Positions 60,244-64,000 of a stretch of DNA of 64,000 nucleotides are shown piece by piece. Origin of the DNA: Diprion similis (taxonomy: Eukaryota; Arthropoda; Insecta; Hymenoptera; Diprionidae). The stretch covers positions 17,692,001 to 17,756,000 of the forward strand of contig NC_060110.1 in NCBI RefSeq assembly GCF_021155765.1, in the 5' to 3' direction. Below the pieces are notes generated by a model. The model was not told the origin of the DNA and made no database searches. It saw only the letters and a program-made list of their open reading frames with translations. Within the stretch, counting starts at the first letter, position 1. Every line of letters starts with the position of its first letter. The position numbers and the translations under genes are program-made.

Positions 60244-63153
60244 TTAAGTCGTTGGTGGTTTCAGATAAGCGGCAGCTTCGCACGGAGAATCTTCGCAAGC
60301 AGTTTTGTCCGTAGTTTTCTTTTTCTGCTTCGCACCTCTGGACCGGCAGTTCTTGTGATCTGAATTGTCATCGTCTTCGAGGGGACAGTTGACTTTGCGC
60401 AGTTTTTTAAGTGGTTTGTGCCTAACTTTTTTTACAACCTTTTCCAGACACCTTGTCGGCCCTACGTCAATGGCGTTAGCAATTCGGATAGGATTAACAA
60501 CGAACTCGCTACATTCGGTAGAAGCGATGGTCAGCGTAAGGACGTGCATAAACTTGAGAAAGCACGTCGTTCTGATGAGATAAATCACGCCACCGCCATA
60601 TTGGAAGAGTGGTGGACCAGTCGAGTGAACGTCGCACATATAATAAGCACCGCAGAACTTGAAGACGCAAACGCAGGTGCTTTCACATGTCACAACACCG
60701 AACGGGTGCTCCAAGAACATGTCCTGCAGGGTAGCCCAAAGTGAGTTCGACGACTTGAGGTACAGACGACCCGTGACGCCGGGCATCAGGGTACCTTGAA
60801 ACATCGTCTCTCCGATTTTAACATTCTTCGTTAGATATCGGTCCCAGCTTTCGACGTCCGCATACTCCGGCCTCTTCGCTTTCAACTCCGCCTCGAGTGT
60901 GCTGATCGTGTAATACTTATCTCCGCACATCACTATCGCGTCAAGAGTCTTGGAACTCCAGTACTCCGGTGCGGTGATTCGCGTCATACCGGCGCAGACG
61001 ACGTAGCAGGCGTAGGTCTGTTTACCGCGGTGTTCAGCTGGGAAAAGTGCCTGAGTGGGGTGAATCTCACCCCATAAAGAGAATAGCTTGTAAGGTTCTT
61101 CGACGTAGAATTGGTGCCAGCGCAATTTTCCCGTAACCACATTTTCTCGAACCATTTTCTTCCTCGAACTCGGACAACGTATCCACGTAATTTTAAACTG
61201 CTTCAACCAGCAGGGATTCTCAGTTTTATCATCGTCTTCGGTTCTGTCGCACCAGTTTGCGGTGTCCAACGGGTCATACGGACAGACCTCGATTTGCTTT
61301 TGCACGATCGGGCGCATCATCGGTTTCGGTGCTTGACGCTCGAGCAGCTTGGTGTTTATCAACTCATACTTGTTATATATAACTTGGAATATCTGAACGG
61401 TAAATACGTCTTGCTTGGGCTCATCTTTCGCTGGCTCTCCTTTCCCTCCTGCATTGTCAACATCGCCTTCCTCGCCTGTTTTATTCTCACCAGCTGGTCC
61501 ACTGTCATCGGTTTTCACCTCCGGTTTTGGTACTTCGTAAACGTATGCCCTCAGCAATAGAATCATCAAGTGTCTTCTCAAAGCATCTCGACTGCAAAAC
61601 TTGACGATACAAGCATACCCGGAGTCATCCCAAAACCCAGTATCATTGCACCGGTATGGATTGTACAAATACCAGAACAAACCTTCTTTCCAGAAAGCAA
61701 GGCAATACCTAGCTGTTCTAAAAATGCAATTCTGATACTGAAAAGGTAACTTGTCAAACCATTTTTCAATTTCCTTAGTCCCCTTGTGAACCGGAGCTGT
61801 CTGTTGGTCTCGCGTTTTTTCAACTCCAATTTTACTCTCCACCTTGACAAAATCTTTTCGCTCGATTTCAGTCAGACGACCATGGTTGGACTCGACGTAA
61901 TCCCAGTCAACGTCACTGACACGTGGAACATCCTTCATCTCTTGGACTAATTCGATCCCAATGCAGTAAGTGTAATTGTAAACAGCAACCTCGTTAAGTT
62001 TCTGTATCCCAACGTGTTTCACATTGATATTACCCATGTGTGTAAAGAGGCTCCATCCTCTGTCGTAAATGTAATCGATATTACCACTCCAAGTGTACTT
62101 GTATCTCAACTGCGTTTTCACTAGAAGAGCAACAACTGCCTGATAAAAGCACCACTTCCAAGTCTTCTCGCGTATTCTCAGTACGTCTAACTCTGGCAGA
62201 TGCATTCCTGTCAGACCCCTTAGACAAACGTTTGCGTAAACTCTGTTGCCTTTTTTCTTTGAGACAATTTCAGTCAAGATGTAATCCCCGCTGACCAAAC
62301 CGTGATTCGGACCAACGGCTCTATCAACCATTGGAGGATTCGCTCTCGGCGACGGACACGTCGGAGGGATTCTAGCGTGCCAAAGTTCCTTGTGAGTGGC
62401 GAAGTCATCCTTCGGTTCAGGGGACGCATTGTCTTCCGGTTCCGACTCAACGCACCGTTCTCCAAACTTCCTCTTCTTTTTTGAAAGGTCAGATTTTGAG
62501 TCTGGTTTTTTACACGGCCAAGATCCCGGCCAGTGGCCACTATCCGTTTTTGATACTACCGGTGCTTCGTCGGGAACGAAGCAGCTCATGTCAACCTGCA
62601 TCGTGGGACGCGTTCATTGTCAAGCCATCCGAAAAGGTGAATAGAAACCTTCTCTCTATACGAAAGTGATTCCGAAGTTACTTACTGGAGGATTGTCACG
62701 CATTCTGTCCCATACTTGAACTTTTTCTTCAGGCTTCAGTCGATTTGGAAGTTTTGTTCTCTGACCTTGATTGAACACGTTTATCGGGTATCCTTTAGGA
62801 ATGACTTCCTCTTCTGACTCCACAAAAGGTAGGTTGGGTAGATCTGCAGGTTGCCTCAAGTTTAGTTTGTCCTTCGCTTCCAATTCTTTTTCCTTTTTCA
62901 TGTAACTGTAATTTAACATTGACGTGATAAAATTCTATATCTATTTTCACCTGACGTACCGCAGTTTAAATGAAACTGTACGTGAAACATAGTAGTGGAC
63001 AAAAAATAGATATTATAGTGTGAAATGATACTTCAAGCTGGGGAAATTGGTCAACACGTACGTATTTATATACAGTCTCCATAAGTCGTCATCGGGTTCC
63101 CGAATTTTTTCCTTCTTCTTTTCGACATTTTCGTCTTTCTCTGGGTCACTCAT
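60244..63153 (-). CDS. Uncharacterised 887-residue protein with two degenerate cysteine-protease-like modules
   Basis: Three minus-strand exons (63153-63062, 62905-62686, 62595-60244) join in phase. The ATG is in a good context (GTGAACATGA), and the long exon really begins with GTTGACATGAGC after CAG, not at the ATG three codons upstream. The N-terminus (1-170) is acidic and Lys-rich. Two similar regions follow, about 243-453 and 610-800. Shared pattern: W..(N/T)(I/L)D.I...G (YTWSGNIDYIYDRG at 271; EYWSSKTLDAIVMCGDKYY at 648), then an aromatic strand (FWKEGLFWYLYNPY at 405; FKFCGAYYMCDVHS at 749). They are joined by a Gly/Asp/Lys-rich linker (462-500); the C-terminus is basic. The RGKQ-then-cysteine and D.H.. 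positions recall ubiquitin-specific cysteine proteases of the C76 kind. Module 2 keeps DVHS but has Thr after RGKQ; module 1 has neither. I infer a pseudoenzyme; no function is known to me. The gene model is firm, the fold is a guess. Confidence 0.85.
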
Positions 63154-63270
63154 GTTCACTTTGTACACATTGGCGTTAAATGAAAAATAAATAACATACA
63201 ATATGCAGAAAACCTTGAGGTTATCTTCAAGAATCTAACTGACCATTAATTATCATTCAATTCTAACCAT

Positions 63271-63564
63271 ATGGAGCTGCAAATACTCAATACCGAACTA
63301 AACAAAGCTTGCTATTTCGAAGTGAAAGTGTCACTTGTGAATTTTCGGTTGCAAAAAACGTGCGCCAAAAAAATGTCGCGTCCGAAAACGTTGCGGACAG
63401 AAAAATCCAAGCCACGAAGATCGTGTGACTTGTTAAAACGAAGACAAACGACGATAAGACAAAGCAACGGAGATGTTTCGAATTTAAATATTGAATCTTT
63501 TAGCAAATCGAACACAATTGAATGTTCAACCTCATTCAATCAATACTGTGAAATTTTTACATAG
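63271..63564 (+). CDS. Small hypothetical ORF, head to head with the 887-residue gene
   Basis: 97 codons from an ATG, ending TAG at 63562. The product is basic (KKMSRPKTLRTEKSKPRRS) with no domain I recognise, no signal peptide and no membrane segment. Its start lies 118 bp from that of the minus-strand gene, so a shared promoter would be possible. It may be a chance ORF or the first exon of a gene to the right. Confidence 0.22.
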   Translation: MELQILNTELNKACYFEVKVSLVNFRLQKTCAKKMSRPKTLRTEKSKPRRSCDLLKRRQTTIRQSNGDVSNLNIESFSKSNTIECSTSFNQYCEIFT

Positions 63565-64000
63565 TACCTATACTTTTTGCGAAGTGAGAATAATTAAGGT
63601 CGTTCAGGCTTAGCGTGGAAAATAAATTAACCAAGACTCGTTTGATTCGAGTATACACAACGTTTCGTTATGTGATTTTGTAATTATTTTCCTCTTCACT
63701 CAACGAAGCCCCACAGCGAAGGCAATCTCGCCCGAAGCCATTTCTCGACGCAAGATTTTCAAAGTGTTTATAAAATTACCGCGATACAAGGTAGAAGTAA
63801 CTTGAAACCCTACGACACCGCGCATATTGAGATCATTTGGATTTTACTCCTACGTGCGGAGCGGCATTTAGAAAAGCAGGGAATAAACATACCTGCAAGG
63901 GGAACCTTTTTCGCACCGAAGTCTTAGCGTCGATTCGCTAACCCTTTTAGTGCTCTTTCGAATCCCAAACCATCCAAGGGACGATAATGTTTTCTGTATA
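63565..64000. other. Right end of window, no gene supported
   Basis: Mixed AT-rich then moderately GC-rich sequence. No splice-supported coding segment is visible before the window ends. Confidence 0.4.

Noticed and set aside
62686-62919. Separate small gene starting at 62919 (minus)
   Set aside because: Its first codons span an acceptor (TTACAG at 62911-62906) and its end is a donor; phase and sequence make it the middle exon of the 887-residue gene.
1-64000. tRNA, rRNA or CRISPR features
   Set aside because: I saw no cloverleaf with matching A and B boxes, no rRNA sequence and no regularly spaced repeats; the genome type also excludes CRISPR.

Overview
The window is eukaryotic and almost certainly from an insect. 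Genes carry short GT-AG introns, there are no operons, the DNA is AT-rich with many microsatellites and small inverted-repeat elements, and the proteins are insect-type (one fused trehalose-6-phosphate synthase/phosphatase, Goosecoid with an eh1 motif and a K50 homeodomain). The trehalose synthase reads most like a hymenopteran one and the repeat style would suit a sawfly, but that placement is inference. Exon structures were built by hand from splice signals, reading phase and protein continuity.

Layout: (1) 1-1783, plus strand: the C-terminal exons of a leucine-rich-repeat protein resembling LRRC9. (2) 2410-6266, plus: a secreted EndoU-family ribonuclease in four exons; intron 1 holds a decayed LINE and intron 3 a cluster of hairpin-forming repeats. 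(3) 6267-11034: intergenic, with two inverted-repeat elements, one of them a 425 bp imperfect palindrome. (4) About 11035-31535, plus: Tps1, 808 aa in ten coding exons, with a likely TATA promoter and 5' untranslated exon near 11.04 kb, a candidate alternative first coding exon at 15014, and a 7.8 kb intron. (5) 31536-43153: 11.6 kb with no gene I can support. (6) 43592-49819, plus: goosecoid, three exons, TATA promoter at 43154.

(7) 50.5-57.7 kb: three intronless alpha-1,3-fucosyltransferases (GT10). Two are a recent direct tandem duplication (3417 bp between start codons) that includes promoter and 3' flank; the third, more diverged, is inverted and converges on the second. (8) 58262-58584: a MITE-like element. 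(9) 60244-63153, minus: an 887-residue protein in three exons that I cannot name. It appears to contain two tandem, catalytically degenerate cysteine-protease-like modules and is the most unusual protein here. A small plus-strand ORF starts 118 bp from it, head to head.

The genes do not form a pathway. Tps1 makes the haemolymph sugar trehalose, goosecoid is a developmental repressor, the fucosyltransferases decorate Golgi glycans, and EndoU cuts RNA. The themes are local gene amplification and introns colonised by small repeats.
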